This document shows positions 9,020 to 17,611 of a stretch of 53,968 bases of DNA, piece after piece. Source of the DNA: an uncultured Clostridia bacterium (GTDB lineage Bacteria > Bacillota > Clostridia > TANB77 > CAG-508); NCBI GenBank assembly GCA_947626885.1, contig CANQTX010000010.1, forward strand, positions 1 to 53,968, read 5' to 3'. Position numbers and translations under genes: made by a program. The notes under the pieces were generated by a model. It was not told the origin of the DNA and searched no databases. It was given only the letters and a program-made list of their open reading frames with translations. How positions within the stretch are numbered: position 1 is the first letter of the stretch; the number at the start of each line of letters is the position of its first letter.

Positions 9020-9436
9020 ATGTTAATTCCAAGAAGAGGAAATGAATTTGATTTTTTTAATGATATGTTTATGGGAGACTCTTTTTTCGATAGAGGAAGC
9101 ACAAGATTAATGAGAACAGATATCAGGGAAAGAGAGGATAATTATCTGATTGAAGTTGATTTACCAGGATATGAAAAGGAAAATATTGAAATTGAAATAG
9201 AAAATGGATACTTAAAAATTACAGCTAAAACAAGCCAAAATCAAAAAGACGAAAATGAAAAGTTTGTGCATCAAGAAAGATTTTATGGAGAATGTTCTAG
9301 AAGTTTTTATATAGGAAATCAAGTAACAGAAAAGGATATTAAAGCTAATTTTAAGAATGGAATATTAACATTAATTGTTCCTAAAAATATTAGTAAAACA
9401 TTAGAAAATAAAAAATTAATTACAATAGAAGGTTAG
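9020..9436 (+). CDS. Hsp20/alpha-crystallin small heat shock protein
   Basis: 138 aa. A short N-terminal arm is followed by an alpha-crystallin domain (residues ~38-132) with VDLPGYEKENIEIEIENG, the region after it, and the conserved NGILTLIVPK motif. A C-terminal IxI/V-type tail is reduced. Such proteins form oligomers that hold unfolding proteins in the cytoplasm for refolding by DnaK and ClpB. AAAGGAGTG precedes the ATG. It is monocistronic and followed by a hairpin terminator. No CIRCE element is seen upstream of it. Confidence 0.93.
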   Translation: MLIPRRGNEFDFFNDMFMGDSFFDRGSTRLMRTDIREREDNYLIEVDLPGYEKENIEIEIENGYLKITAKTSQNQKDENEKFVHQERFYGECSRSFYIGNQVTEKDIKANFKNGILTLIVPKNISKTLENKKLITIEG

Positions 9437-9468
9437 TAGTGGTATAAAATGGTAAATAGAATAATGAG

Positions 9469-9493
9469 GAGTCAGTTTATCTGACTCTTTTTT
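9469..9493 (+). terminator. rho-independent terminator after hsp20
   Basis: Perfect 7-bp arms (GAGTCAG and CTGACTC) around a TTTAT loop are followed by six Ts, 33 nt after the hsp20 stop codon. The rest of 9494-9689 shows nothing I can assign. Confidence 0.9.
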
Positions 9494-9689
9494 ATAAAAA
9501 AACTATATATTAATTGAAGTGGTAAAATAATATTAAAGAGGTATATTTTTATAAGAGGACCAATAAGAAAGTCATAGAAATGAGGATTCCAGACATAAAA
9601 CATAATTCAATTGGAAGTTAAAAATACACCTCAAAGGATAATTTTTTATGGAACATAATTTTTAATTTTATTACTATATTCAACCTATG

Positions 9690-9732
9690 AAAAAAGATGT
9701 TTTTATAGAACATTAAATTCCATAAAAACATC
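9690..9732 (-). terminator. terminator of tRNA-Arg
   Basis: On the minus strand, 11-bp perfect arms (9722-9732 and 9696-9706) are followed by a run of six U residues directly downstream of the tRNA. Confidence 0.85.
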
Positions 9733-9737
9733 CAGAT

Positions 9738-9814
9738 TGGTACGGTTGGAGGGATTTGAACCCCCGATCTCTGAGTTCGTAGCCCAGTATTCTATCCAGC
9801 TGAACTACAACCGC
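9738..9814 (-). tRNA. tRNA-Arg (anticodon ACG)
   Basis: 77 nt with encoded CCA. The acceptor stem GCGGTTG pairs with CAACCGT (one G-U pair). The anticodon stem CTGGG/CTCAG encloses loop CTACGAA with anticodon ACG, which decodes CGN codons after A-to-I editing by TadA. The T arm GGGGGTTCAAATCCCTC is canonical. Confidence 0.97.
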
Positions 9815-9841
9815 ATAAATATTCTTTCATTTAACATCATT

Positions 9842-9870
9842 ATTATAAACTTTGTTAGTGAATTTGTCAA
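9842..9870 (-). promoter_or_regulatory. sigma-A promoter of tRNA-Arg
   Basis: On the minus strand TTGACA (9865-9870) is spaced 17 bp from TATAAT (9842-9847), 28 nt upstream of the tRNA. It is a perfect-consensus housekeeping promoter. Confidence 0.9.
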
Positions 9871-9948
9871 CAATTTTCACATTTCTATTGCCAAAAAAAC
9901 ATTTAATTGATATGATAATAAAGATTAAGTGTTAATAGGTGATAAAAA

Positions 9949-11112
9949 GTGAAAAATAAAAGAAAAGAGGGTTCTAAAAATTCTGTTTTAAAAATTTGTT
10001 TAGTGTTTTTGATAATTATATTTATGATTTTTATAATAGCGAGATACTTAACAGATGAAGAATTTAGAAATGCTTTTGATACTTATATATTAAAAAAAGA
10101 ACTAGTAGAAGAAAATTTAGGAACCATTGAAGTAGACTCTGATACTAATCCGTATGTTTATGCGTATGATAGATATATAACAGTATTGACCAAAAATAAA
10201 TTGACAGAATATACTTCAGATGGTAGTATTTATGCGAGTTTGGATGTTAATATATCAGTACCATTAGTAAAATCAAATAATAATTATTTGGTAATAGCTG
10301 AAAAAAATGGTTCAAAGGTATATTTAATTTCTAACGCAAATATTTTATGGCAAACAGATATAGAGGGAAATATTTCTAGGGTTAGTGTTAATAAAAATGG
10401 ATATGTCAGTTTAGTTGTTACTAATTCCATTTATAAATCAGTTATTTTTGTGTTTGATGCAAGTGGAAAAGAATTATTTAGAAGATATCTGTCAACCAAT
10501 TATGCCATTTGTACAGCAGTATCTAGTAATAATAAAAATTTAGCTATCGGAGAGGTGGATTATTCTGGAACAGTTATCAAATCTTATGTCAGTATGATAT
10601 CTGTTACATTAGCACAATCGGATCCGGAAAATTCTATTCTATACACATACGAATCAGAAAATGGGGAAATTATTACTAATATTAACTTTGAAAATAAAGA
10701 TAGTGCAGTATGTATGTTTAATACATATATACAAAAAGTATCTATGCAAGATGATGAAAGAGTATACGATATTAATGATAATGACCTATTTACAGATATT
10801 CATTCAGTAGATAGCGTAGCAATTATTCATAAACAATCTTCAGGCTTATTTTCTTATCAGTATGAAATGAATATAAAAAGTGTTAGTAGTAAAGCTGAAA
10901 ATTTATATATTCTCAATAATGATATTCCCAAAGAAATGATTGTAAATGATAATATAATATGTTTGAATTTTGGAAATGAAGTACAATTTGTTAGTACCAA
11001 TGGATGGTTAATCAAAAAGTACAATTCTTATAAAGAAGTAACAAATGTAATAGTTGGTAGTAGTATAGCAGGAATTGTATACAAAGATAGAATAGAAATA
11101 ATTGATATATAG
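9949..11112 (+). CDS. membrane-anchored beta-propeller-like protein (DUF5711 type)
   Basis: 387 aa. A basic N-terminus and one TM (residues ~15-34) anchor an extracytoplasmic domain with repeated short beta blades (for example YVYAYDRYITVLTKNKLTEY, then KVYLISNANILWQTD). This resembles the DUF5711 family found beside cvpA in many Clostridia. Function is unknown; a propeller scaffold role is likely. The start is GTG at 9949 with an AGGTGAT-type ribosome binding site. The following CvpA-like gene begins only 17 nt after the stop, so the two are likely cotranscribed with the LCP gene. Confidence 0.75.
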   Translation: MKNKRKEGSKNSVLKICLVFLIIIFMIFIIARYLTDEEFRNAFDTYILKKELVEENLGTIEVDSDTNPYVYAYDRYITVLTKNKLTEYTSDGSIYASLDVNISVPLVKSNNNYLVIAEKNGSKVYLISNANILWQTDIEGNISRVSVNKNGYVSLVVTNSIYKSVIFVFDASGKELFRRYLSTNYAICTAVSSNNKNLAIGEVDYSGTVIKSYVSMISVTLAQSDPENSILYTYESENGEIITNINFENKDSAVCMFNTYIQKVSMQDDERVYDINDNDLFTDIHSVDSVAIIHKQSSGLFSYQYEMNIKSVSSKAENLYILNNDIPKEMIVNDNIICLNFGNEVQFVSTNGWLIKKYNSYKEVTNVIVGSSIAGIVYKDRIEIIDI

Positions 11113-11129
11113 CAATAATGGAGGATATT

Positions 11130-11819
11130 ATGGAAACAATCAATGGGACTTTAGGCGGGGGAATATTTGTTGATTTAGTAATTGTTTCACTAATCATATT
11201 TCATGCATTTTGGGGTTATAAAAGAGGGTTAACAGCACTGATTTTTAAGATTTTTATATTTATTGTTTCTTTGTTGATTATGTTTATATTATACAAACCA
11301 GTAGCCAATCTGATAATAACAAATACAACTTTAGATGAAACATTAATCTTTGCTATAGAAAAAAATTTAACCAATGCGACATGGGAAAATGGAAATTTAT
11401 TGCATGAGAATACAAATGTATCCAAAAGTGTTACTAATTTAATGAATTCTTTTGCTGCAGAGGCATTCAAGCAAGCAGAAACGGATGTTGCACATTACGT
11501 ATCTGTTCAACTTGCATACAAAGTAATAGAAATAGGAACGATGATACTTTTGTTTATAATAGCAAGATGTTTATTATTATTCATTAAATTTGCTACAGAG
11601 ATCGTTTCTAATTTGCCGATTTTGAAAACCTTTAATCAAATAGGTGGATTAGTTTGTGGTGTAATAAAAGGTCTTTTGTTAGTTTATATGATATTAACAA
11701 TATTATCCATTTTATCACCATTAATAAGCAGTTTAGGAATTATAAATGCCATAGAAGATTCTAGAATAGGAAATATAATGTATAATCATAATATTATATT
11801 GGATATAATAATCAGATAA
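11130..11819 (+). CDS. CvpA-family membrane protein
   Basis: 229 aa from ATG 11130, chosen because GGAGGA lies just before it; an in-frame ATG at 11118 overlaps that site. Four predicted membrane helices are visible, starting with VDLVIVSLIIFHAFWGYKRG, the typical CvpA opening followed by a Gly-Leu turn. A large extracytoplasmic loop (residues ~65-120) lies between TM2 and TM3. CvpA proteins are linked to colicin V production and to envelope integrity under bile or acid stress, but the mechanism is not known. It sits between a DUF5711-like protein and an LCP ligase. Confidence 0.85.
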   Translation: METINGTLGGGIFVDLVIVSLIIFHAFWGYKRGLTALIFKIFIFIVSLLIMFILYKPVANLIITNTTLDETLIFAIEKNLTNATWENGNLLHENTNVSKSVTNLMNSFAAEAFKQAETDVAHYVSVQLAYKVIEIGTMILLFIIARCLLLFIKFATEIVSNLPILKTFNQIGGLVCGVIKGLLLVYMILTILSILSPLISSLGIINAIEDSRIGNIMYNHNIILDIIIR

Positions 11820-11836
11820 ATTGGAGAGATATTGTT

Positions 11837-13039
11837 TTGAATAGAATAAATAAGAAGGTAAATAAAAATCAATTAAATAACAAGAACCAAAAGGTAGCGG
11901 CCAACAAAAGAAATAAGGAAATGCAAAAGATAAATAGAAATAAGAGAAAAACCAAAGAATCATATAGTAAAGAAAATATAAAAAAAAGAAAAAAGAAAAA
12001 GAGTAAATTTAAAATAATATTATGCATGGTTTTATTAATGATTTTGTTATTGGGAATATCATTTGGTGTAAAAGTTTATCAAAATGGGGGAGGATTACAA
12101 GGATTATTATCAACATTTTTGGGACAATCTCCAGAAAAATTGCAGGACTTAGATACGATTTATGTTTTAGTTATGGGTGTGAGTGAAGACTTAGGGGCGA
12201 AATTAACAGATACTATTATTCTGTGTGCATATAATCCAAAACAACAAACTGCTTCTATGTTATCAATACCAAGAGATACGTTTGTAGGAAATAGTAAAAC
12301 GAATGCAAAAGGTACCGATAAAATTAATTCTTTATATGCAAGTAGTCCGCAGAAATTGTTAAAAACTGTTTCTGAAATGACAGGTATTAATGTCAAATAT
12401 TATGCGGTGGTAAACACTTCCGCTTTAACAAAAATAGTAGATATTATTGGTGGTGTACAATTTAATGTTCCTATGAATATGAAATATGATGATAAAACAC
12501 AGAATTTACACATTAATTTAAAAGCAGGTATGCAAAACATTAATGGAGAAGAAGCAGAGCAATTGTTAAGATTTAGACATAGTAATCCAGATAAAAATGG
12601 AAATATGACGACATATCCTGCAGAGTATGGTAGTGACGATTATGGAAGAATGAAAACGCAAAGGGATTTTATTACAGAAACCATTAAGCAGACACTAAGC
12701 TTAAAAAATATTACAAAAATTAATGAGTTAATTCGAACAGTTTTTGACAATATTGAAACGAATTTAACAATAGATGAAATACTTCCTTATGTACCATATA
12801 CAGTAAATTTCAACACAGAAAATATTGATAGTGAGCAATTACCAGGTTTATCAGATAAGTATAATGAAATATGGTTTTTTATTTATGATAAACAAGAAAC
12901 AGAAACTATGATAACACAAATGATAAATCAGTTAGAAGGAATTGACCCAGTAGAGGAGAATACTACTCTAGTCAATGAAACCAATATAACTAATACAGTT
13001 ACCAGTAATAAACGCAAGGTAACTGAAACAGTAAAATAA
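11837..13039 (+). CDS. LytR-CpsA-Psr (LCP) family wall-polymer ligase
   Basis: 400 aa. A long Lys/Asn-rich cytoplasmic tail (residues 1-57) leads to one TM (~58-77) and an LCP domain (~108-300). Conserved elements are LTDTIILCAYNPK, the phosphate-binding SIPRDTFV, a later RFRHSN and DYGRMKTQRDFI. LCP enzymes transfer undecaprenyl-linked glycopolymers such as teichoic acids to peptidoglycan on the outer face of the membrane. The start is TTG at 11837 with GGAGAG upstream. It is the last gene of the three-gene set. Confidence 0.93.
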   Translation: MNRINKKVNKNQLNNKNQKVAANKRNKEMQKINRNKRKTKESYSKENIKKRKKKKSKFKIILCMVLLMILLLGISFGVKVYQNGGGLQGLLSTFLGQSPEKLQDLDTIYVLVMGVSEDLGAKLTDTIILCAYNPKQQTASMLSIPRDTFVGNSKTNAKGTDKINSLYASSPQKLLKTVSEMTGINVKYYAVVNTSALTKIVDIIGGVQFNVPMNMKYDDKTQNLHINLKAGMQNINGEEAEQLLRFRHSNPDKNGNMTTYPAEYGSDDYGRMKTQRDFITETIKQTLSLKNITKINELIRTVFDNIETNLTIDEILPYVPYTVNFNTENIDSEQLPGLSDKYNEIWFFIYDKQETETMITQMINQLEGIDPVEENTTLVNETNITNTVTSNKRKVTETVK

Positions 13040-13093
13040 TGTGCCCATGTATATTATGTAAAAAATAACATTATAAATTATCATAAAAATGAT

Positions 13094-13127
13094 ATAAACG
13101 CTTGATTTTTTCGAATCAAGCGTTTAT
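13094..13127. terminator. hairpin between convergent genes
   Basis: Fourteen-base perfect arms (13094-13107 and 13114-13127) with a 6-nt loop separate the convergent LCP and carboxypeptidase genes. The tails are not strongly U-rich, so efficiency is uncertain. Confidence 0.65.
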
Positions 13128-13134
13128 AATATGG

Positions 13135-14403
13135 CTATCGTTTATTTTTATATCTATATTTTTTATTTCTTTTTGATTTTTTTCTATTTTTAGAATATAA
13201 AAAGCTTCCTATAAATAATATGATAATTCCCACAAGGGAAACATATATACCTATATTATTCTGGGGAATTACTTCAGTACTAGCTAATAAATAAGAGCTG
13301 TATTCTACATCATCTACTGTATATTTTATTGTTCCTATAACATCTCCTATATGAATCGGTGCTAATATGCTTTCATCTATATGAATATCTGGCAACAAAT
13401 GTTGAATGTCTGTTTCTTTATGATTAATAACTGTAATGGTATCTGCAGCTACTAAATTTAGTGTTTTTGTTTCTTTGGTGGCATTTTTAATTTCTATTGT
13501 TTTAACAATAGAGTTTTGTTCTATTAATTTATTTAAAGTAAAGTTATCATAAGCATAATCAAATAGTTTGATAGTATCTGTATAACGTGCATTAAGACCA
13601 GTACTTGTGGTACCTCCACCTAATACTACAGATATAAAAGATAACCCATCTCGTGAAGACATAGATACTAAACAATTCCCTGCTTCAGAGGTATAACCAG
13701 TTTTAATACCAATAGCGTATTTGTAATAATATTTTGTACTATGAGGATTAATTAATTCATTTGTTGTTAATAGGCTTCTATCCGCAGAAGGATATTTGTT
13801 TGTTGCAGGTAATGTGTAAGCAGTAGTTGTAACAAGCTTTTGAAAGGTTTCATTTTTCATGGCATAATTTGCCATCAGATAAAGATCATAAGCGGTAGAA
13901 TAATGGTTAGCAGAATGAATACCATTAGGATTTATAAAATGTGTATCAGTACAGCCAAGTGCTTCTGCTTTAGCATTCATCATATCAGAAAAATGTTCGA
14001 TGGTTCCTCCTACATGTTCTGCTAGTACATAAGCCGCATCATTTGCGGACAAAACCATTAAAGCGTATAATAAATTTTCAACAGTTAGTTCTTCTCCTAC
14101 TTGTAATTGGCAAGTTACATAGCCATTGGGAATATTTTCTAAAGCCGTAGAAGAAACAGTAACAGTGTCTGAAAGATTGCAATTTTCTAAAACAAGAATT
14201 GCTGTCATAATTTTAGTAGTGCTAGCTGGATACATTCGTTTTGTAGAATTTTTTTCATATAGAATTTTTCCCGTACTAACTTCAATAAGTAGAGCAGCTT
14301 GAGAATCAGTATGAACAGTTGTATCAGCAAATGAAAGTGTTGCAAAGCTAAAAAAGTATAATAGTAGTATTAGTAAGAGAATAATTTTTAATTTATATTT
14401 CAT
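13135..14403 (-). CDS. D-alanyl-D-alanine carboxypeptidase (DacF/PBP5 type)
   Basis: 422 aa. A signal peptide (residues ~1-26) precedes the S11 peptidase domain. All three active-site motifs are present: SxxK in YPASTTKIMTA (~residue 60), SxN in LSANDAAY (~118), and KTG in GIKTGYTSEAGNC (~230). A PBP5 C-terminal beta domain (~290-375) and a C-terminal TM with a very basic tail (NRKKSKRNKK) follow. It trims the terminal D-Ala from peptidoglycan stem peptides outside the membrane. The start has AAGGAG upstream. It is divergent from comEA. Confidence 0.95.
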   Translation of the reverse strand: MKYKLKIILLLILLLYFFSFATLSFADTTVHTDSQAALLIEVSTGKILYEKNSTKRMYPASTTKIMTAILVLENCNLSDTVTVSSTALENIPNGYVTCQLQVGEELTVENLLYALMVLSANDAAYVLAEHVGGTIEHFSDMMNAKAEALGCTDTHFINPNGIHSANHYSTAYDLYLMANYAMKNETFQKLVTTTAYTLPATNKYPSADRSLLTTNELINPHSTKYYYKYAIGIKTGYTSEAGNCLVSMSSRDGLSFISVVLGGGTTSTGLNARYTDTIKLFDYAYDNFTLNKLIEQNSIVKTIEIKNATKETKTLNLVAADTITVINHKETDIQHLLPDIHIDESILAPIHIGDVIGTIKYTVDDVEYSSYLLASTEVIPQNNIGIYVSLVGIIILFIGSFLYSKNRKKSKRNKKYRYKNKR

Positions 14404-14588
14404 AATATACTCCTTATAAATTTATCATATAGTAAAAAAATGTAAAATTCAATATACATTTGTAAATATTATCCAGAAAGTTATTTTATCTAATGAAAAT
14501 GGAAAAGAAATTTAGATTCAGTAGAAAATATAGCAGAAATAAAATTATTATGTAAATGAATATTTATATAAAAGAAAGGAGATTAAAG

Positions 14589-15227
14589 ATGAAAAAAAGA
14601 AAAGCAAGAATAATGGTAATCATTTTTTTAGTGATTATCATCATTACCATGTATTATGTTGCTGATTTAATACAAAATAAAAAAACAGTAACGTATTCAG
14701 ATCTTATGGTAAATGAACAGGAAAATATACAACCAGTTCACACTATAGAAGAAGAAAATGTAATGAATCAAAATAATATTAAGGTATATATCACAGGAGC
14801 TGTACAAAAAGCTGGTGTAATAGAATTAACATATGGTGCAAGAATTGTTGATGCTATTGAAAAAGCGGGTGGAACCACAGATAAAGCAGATTTATCTAAA
14901 GTAAATTTGGCATATTGCTTAGAAGATGGACAAAAATTATATATTCCGTGTGAGGGAGAAAGGGTAGAAGAATATATAACATTAGAAAACGAAGAAGGCA
15001 TCATAGAAGTGACAGATTCTTCTGATACGAATAGCAAGATAAATATTAATAAAGCAACCGAAGAGCAATTACAGGCTATTCCTGGTGTAGGACCTGCTAT
15101 GGCACAAAAAATTGTACAATATAGAAAAGAAAAAGGGGACTTTAAAAGTATAGAAGATATAAAAAATGTTAGTGGTATAGGAGATAAAAAATTTGAAGGA
15201 TTGAAGCAATATATAATTATTAAGTAA
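14589..15227 (+). CDS. comEA: ComEA-like helix-hairpin-helix DNA-binding protein
   Basis: 212 aa from ATG 14589, preferred because AAAGGAG sits 7 nt upstream; the in-frame ATG at 14556 lacks a site. A single TM (residues ~9-28) is followed by an SLBB domain (KVYITGAVQKAGVIEL, ~68-125) and a C-terminal tandem helix-hairpin-helix domain (INKATEEQLQAIPGVGPAMA and VSGIGDKKFEGLK). ComEA binds double-stranded DNA at the cell surface and passes it to the ComEC channel during transformation. ComEC and ComFA are not in the window. It stands alone, upstream of the T4SS-like locus, separated by a tRNA on the other strand. Confidence 0.93.
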   Translation: MKKRKARIMVIIFLVIIIITMYYVADLIQNKKTVTYSDLMVNEQENIQPVHTIEEENVMNQNNIKVYITGAVQKAGVIELTYGARIVDAIEKAGGTTDKADLSKVNLAYCLEDGQKLYIPCEGERVEEYITLENEEGIIEVTDSSDTNSKININKATEEQLQAIPGVGPAMAQKIVQYRKEKGDFKSIEDIKNVSGIGDKKFEGLKQYIIIK

Positions 15228-15257
15228 TAAATGGAATAAAAGTGTTATTGTAGATAT

Positions 15258-15290
15258 AAAAAAAGGATAATTCGTTCTCAGAAATATCCT
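15258..15290 (-). terminator. terminator of initiator tRNA
   Basis: On the minus strand, AGGATA (15285-15290) pairs with TATCCT (15264-15269) and is followed by a run of seven Us, just after the tRNA. Confidence 0.7.
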
Positions 15291-15293
15291 AAT

Positions 15294-15369
<76 letters not shown>

Positions 15370-15385
15370 ATATATTGACTTATCA

Positions 15386-15414
15386 AGTATACTACTTTTA
15401 TTTAGTATTGTCAA
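15386..15414 (-). promoter_or_regulatory. sigma-A promoter of tRNA-fMet
   Basis: On the minus strand TTGACA (15409-15414) lies 17 bp from TATACT (15386-15391), 17 nt upstream of the tRNA. Confidence 0.9.
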
Positions 15415-15527
15415 GGGTTATAAAGAAATTTACAAAACTTTCTTTATTTCTATTGTATCTAAGAATAAAAAATATATACCCAAAATGATAAAATAAAAAT
15501 TTCAAAAATAAAAATTTGAAAAAAATA

Positions 15528-15556
15528 TTTACAAAGGAAAAAATATATGTTAACAT
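15528..15556 (+). promoter_or_regulatory. candidate promoter of pilin gene 1
   Basis: TTTACA (15528-15533) is spaced 17 bp from TAACAT (15551-15556), which has a TGT extension immediately before it. A TTGAAAAAAAT motif (15516-15526), also present before pilins 2 and 7, lies just upstream. Confidence 0.4.
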
Positions 15557-15582
15557 TAAAGTAACTAGTGAAATTACTTTAA
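15556..15582. promoter_or_regulatory. 9-bp inverted repeat at the pilin 1 start region
   Basis: TTAAAGTAA (15556-15564) and TTACTTTAA (15574-15582) are perfect complements around a 9-nt spacer. The repeat begins at the proposed -10 box and has no T-run, so an operator or 5' stabilising hairpin fits better than a terminator. Confidence 0.45.
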
Positions 15583-15645
15583 GTATTGTTAAAGTATAAA
15601 AATTAAGTAATTATGATAGTAGTATGTGTAAAGGAGGATTTTATT

Positions 15646-16041
15646 ATGACAAAAAATGCAATTAAAATAATAGCTTTTTTACTAATAGCTATGTTAGTAT
15701 TTGCTAGTTTGACACCTATTGTTTTTGCAGCTGGTACCACTGTTACAGCAAGTGATATAGATGCAAGTAGTTGGGATGATGCATCAGATTCAAGTGGAGC
15801 TGCATCAAGTATTCAAAAAATTATTGGTTCTATTATTACTATTGTGCAAGTAATAGGTACAGGTGTTGCTATTATTATGTTAATAGTATTAGCTATTAAA
15901 TACATATCAGCTGCTCCTAGTGATAAAGCTGAAATAAAAAAACATGCAGTTGTTTATGTAGTAGGTGCAATTGTATTATTTGCGGCATCTGGTATTTTAG
16001 GAATTGTAAAAAATTTTGCAGGCAATATCCAAGCAGCATAA
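15646..16041 (+). CDS. VirB2/TrbC-like T4SS pilin 1
   Basis: 131 aa from ATG 15646, chosen for the AAAGGAGG just upstream. A signal peptide (residues 1-~27, ending PIVFAA) is followed by a Ser/Asp-rich variable segment, TM1 (VIGTGVAIIMLIVLAIKYI), a short cytoplasmic basic loop (SDKAEIKKH) and TM2 (VVYVVGAIVLFAASGILGI). This signal-plus-two-helix plan is that of VirB2/TrbC pilins, which polymerise into the conjugative or secretion pilus. It is followed by its own terminator, so it is likely transcribed alone and strongly. It is first of seven paralogues. Confidence 0.88.
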   Translation: MTKNAIKIIAFLLIAMLVFASLTPIVFAAGTTVTASDIDASSWDDASDSSGAASSIQKIIGSIITIVQVIGTGVAIIMLIVLAIKYISAAPSDKAEIKKHAVVYVVGAIVLFAASGILGIVKNFAGNIQAA

Positions 16042-16061
16042 GGTTAATAAAAATAAAATTC

Positions 16062-16102
16062 AAAAAAAAGAGGGTTATGTTAGAAAACTACTCTCTTTTT
16101 TT
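16062..16102 (+). terminator. terminator after pilin 1
   Basis: An AAAAAGAG arm pairs with CTCTTTTT, with a T7 tract (from ~16096), 20 nt after the pilin 1 stop. It separates pilin 1 from the next unit. The stem is A:T-dominated, so partial readthrough is possible. Confidence 0.65.
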
Positions 16103-16121
16103 ACTTTTATGAGCCCAAAAC

Positions 16122-16138
16122 GTTACAATTGTGTTACA
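16122..16138 (+). promoter_or_regulatory. GTTACA direct-repeat box upstream of pilin 2
   Basis: Two GTTACA copies start 11 bp apart (16122 and 16133), one helical turn, with a third GTTA at 16141. A 14/17 matching box occurs upstream of pilin 7 at 18585-18601. The spacing is typical of OmpR/PhoB-type response regulator sites, which is inference. Confidence 0.4.
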
Positions 16139-16262
16139 GCGTTAATTCTTTATTTACAAGTAAATGTTTATATGGTAAGATAAAAATAGCTATATTATAT
16201 GGACAAAATTTAGAAAATAAAGGATAAATTTTAAGGTAATTAAGAGAAATTTTTTTATCATA

Positions 16263-16291
16263 TTGAAAAAAATGTAGAAAAAAGATATAAT
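16263..16291 (+). promoter_or_regulatory. sigma-A promoter of pilins 2-6
   Basis: TTGAAA (16263-16268) is spaced 17 bp from a perfect TATAAT (16286-16291), 38 nt before the pilin 2 ATG. A second possible promoter lies at 16153-16181 (TTTACA, 17 bp, TGG then TAAGAT). Confidence 0.75.
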
Positions 16292-16328
16292 TATATTATA
16301 GAATAACAAAAGAATGGAGTCGGATACT

Positions 16329-16694
16329 ATGAAAAGTAAATTAAAAATATTTTTTACCATCCTATTACTAATGACTATATGTATATGTTTTACCAATCAA
16401 GTATTTGCTGATTGGAAAGATTTAAATCAGTTTGATGGTTATACAAGTGCTGGTGGTGCTGAAACTTCTGCTAAAACAGTAATAGGTGCTATTATTACAG
16501 TAGTAAGAGTTTTGGCAGTGGGCATTGCGATTATCATGTTATTGGTATTAGCTATAAAGTATATGTATGCTGCACCAGGAGATAAAGCGGAAATTAAAAA
16601 GCATGCAGTTGTATATGTTGTAGGAGCCGTTACATTATTTGCAACAATGGGCATATTGGGTATTATTCAAAAATTTGCAACTGTTATCAATTAA
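16329..16694 (+). CDS. VirB2/TrbC-like T4SS pilin 2
   Basis: 121 aa from ATG 16329 (TGGAG upstream; the ATG at 16314 overlaps that site). A signal peptide ends near NQVFA (residue ~27), a short variable segment follows (DWKDLNQFDGYTSAGG), then TM1, an APGDKAEIKKHA loop and TM2 ending GILGIIQKFA. The mature part is the shortest of the seven. A 26-nt tract at 16483-16508 is identical to one in pilin 3. It would be a structural pilus subunit or an alternative subunit. Confidence 0.87.
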   Translation: MKSKLKIFFTILLLMTICICFTNQVFADWKDLNQFDGYTSAGGAETSAKTVIGAIITVVRVLAVGIAIIMLLVLAIKYMYAAPGDKAEIKKHAVVYVVGAVTLFATMGILGIIQKFATVIN

Positions 16695-16717
16695 ATTATG
16701 CAGTGGAGGAGTTTATA

Positions 16718-17131
16718 ATGAGAGTGATAAATAAATGTATAGTAATGTTAATTGTTTTTTTAACTATGTTATCATTGATGCATTGTTCTTACGCAGCAGG
16801 ATCCGGCACAGAAGATTCTGGCACAACAGGTACTGATTGGACTGGTATAGGAAGTGCTATAGAAGAGCAGGCTTCTAATGCTGAAGGTGAGAAAATTGTC
16901 ACTTCAACACAAACAGTAGTAGGTGCTATTATTACAGTAGTAAGAATTGTAGCAGTAGGTGTTGCTATTATCATGTTAGTTGTATTAGCTATGAAGTATA
17001 TGATTTCAGCACCAGGAGATAGAGCCGATATAAAAAAGCATGCGGTCATATATATTGTGGGAGCAGTAGTATTGTTTGCTTCATCAGGGATATTAGGAAT
17101 TATTCAAAATTTTGCAGGTATTATAAAATAA
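16718..17131 (+). CDS. VirB2/TrbC-like T4SS pilin 3
   Basis: 137 aa from ATG 16718 (GGAGG upstream; an in-frame GTG at 16703 overlaps that site). The signal peptide ends near HCSYA (residue ~26). The variable region is the longest of the first group, ~40 residues rich in Gly, Ser, Thr and Glu. TM1, the APGDRADIKKHA loop and TM2 (GAVVLFASSGILGII) closely match pilins 1 and 2. It begins 23 nt after pilin 2. The signal peptide carries a Cys, but no clear lipobox. Confidence 0.87.
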   Translation: MRVINKCIVMLIVFLTMLSLMHCSYAAGSGTEDSGTTGTDWTGIGSAIEEQASNAEGEKIVTSTQTVVGAIITVVRIVAVGVAIIMLVVLAMKYMISAPGDRADIKKHAVIYIVGAVVLFASSGILGIIQNFAGIIK

Positions 17132-17177
17132 TTCTTAATCTTATAAAAACATGATAAAATACAGGGAGGGAAACAAT

Positions 17178-17561
17178 ATGAAATGCAACTTTATTATAAA
17201 ATTATTATTTGTTTTATGTATAAGTGTTTTATTAATGATAAATCTATCAACATTTACCTATGCAAGTAATCCTAATTTTAGTATAGATAAATATAACGAA
17301 GCAAATGCTCCTGACCAAACTGGTTTATCGGGTTGGGCAGAAAAAGTAGCCGGAGTAAGTGTGGCTGTTGTAAGAAATGTAGGTTATGGTACAGCTGTTG
17401 TTATTTTAGTTGTAATAGCAATCAAATATATGACTTCAGCACCAGGAGAAAGAGCAGATATTAAAAAACATGCAGTTCCTTATGTGATAGGAGCAGTTGT
17501 GTTATTTGCATCTTCAGCTATACTGGGACAATTAACCGAGTTTGCAGCTAAGGTGTTTTAA
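17178..17561 (+). CDS. VirB2/TrbC-like T4SS pilin 4
   Basis: 127 aa from ATG 17178 (GGGAGG upstream; the ATG at 17151 lacks a site). The signal peptide ends near TFTYA (residue ~27). The variable segment reads SNPNFSIDKYNEANAPDQ. TM1 differs more than in pilins 1-3 (GYGTAVVILVVIAIKYM), while the SAPGERADIKKHA loop is kept. It ends in QLTEFAAKVF. Same two-helix pilin plan and operon. Confidence 0.86.
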   Translation: MKCNFIIKLLFVLCISVLLMINLSTFTYASNPNFSIDKYNEANAPDQTGLSGWAEKVAGVSVAVVRNVGYGTAVVILVVIAIKYMTSAPGERADIKKHAVPYVIGAVVLFASSAILGQLTEFAAKVF

Positions 17562-17611
17562 AATAATTTGACGGAACAAATGTAAAAAAATAGAGTGTAA
17601 TGGAGGGCATA

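Noticed and set aside
9494..9689. Possible small gene between hsp20 and tRNA-Arg
   Set aside because: No open frame with a ribosome binding site and no conserved structure apart from the flanking terminators.
14556..14588. Upstream ATG of comEA as the true start
   Set aside because: It would place the clear AAAGGAG site inside the coding region and put extra charged residues before the TM; no ribosome binding site precedes it.
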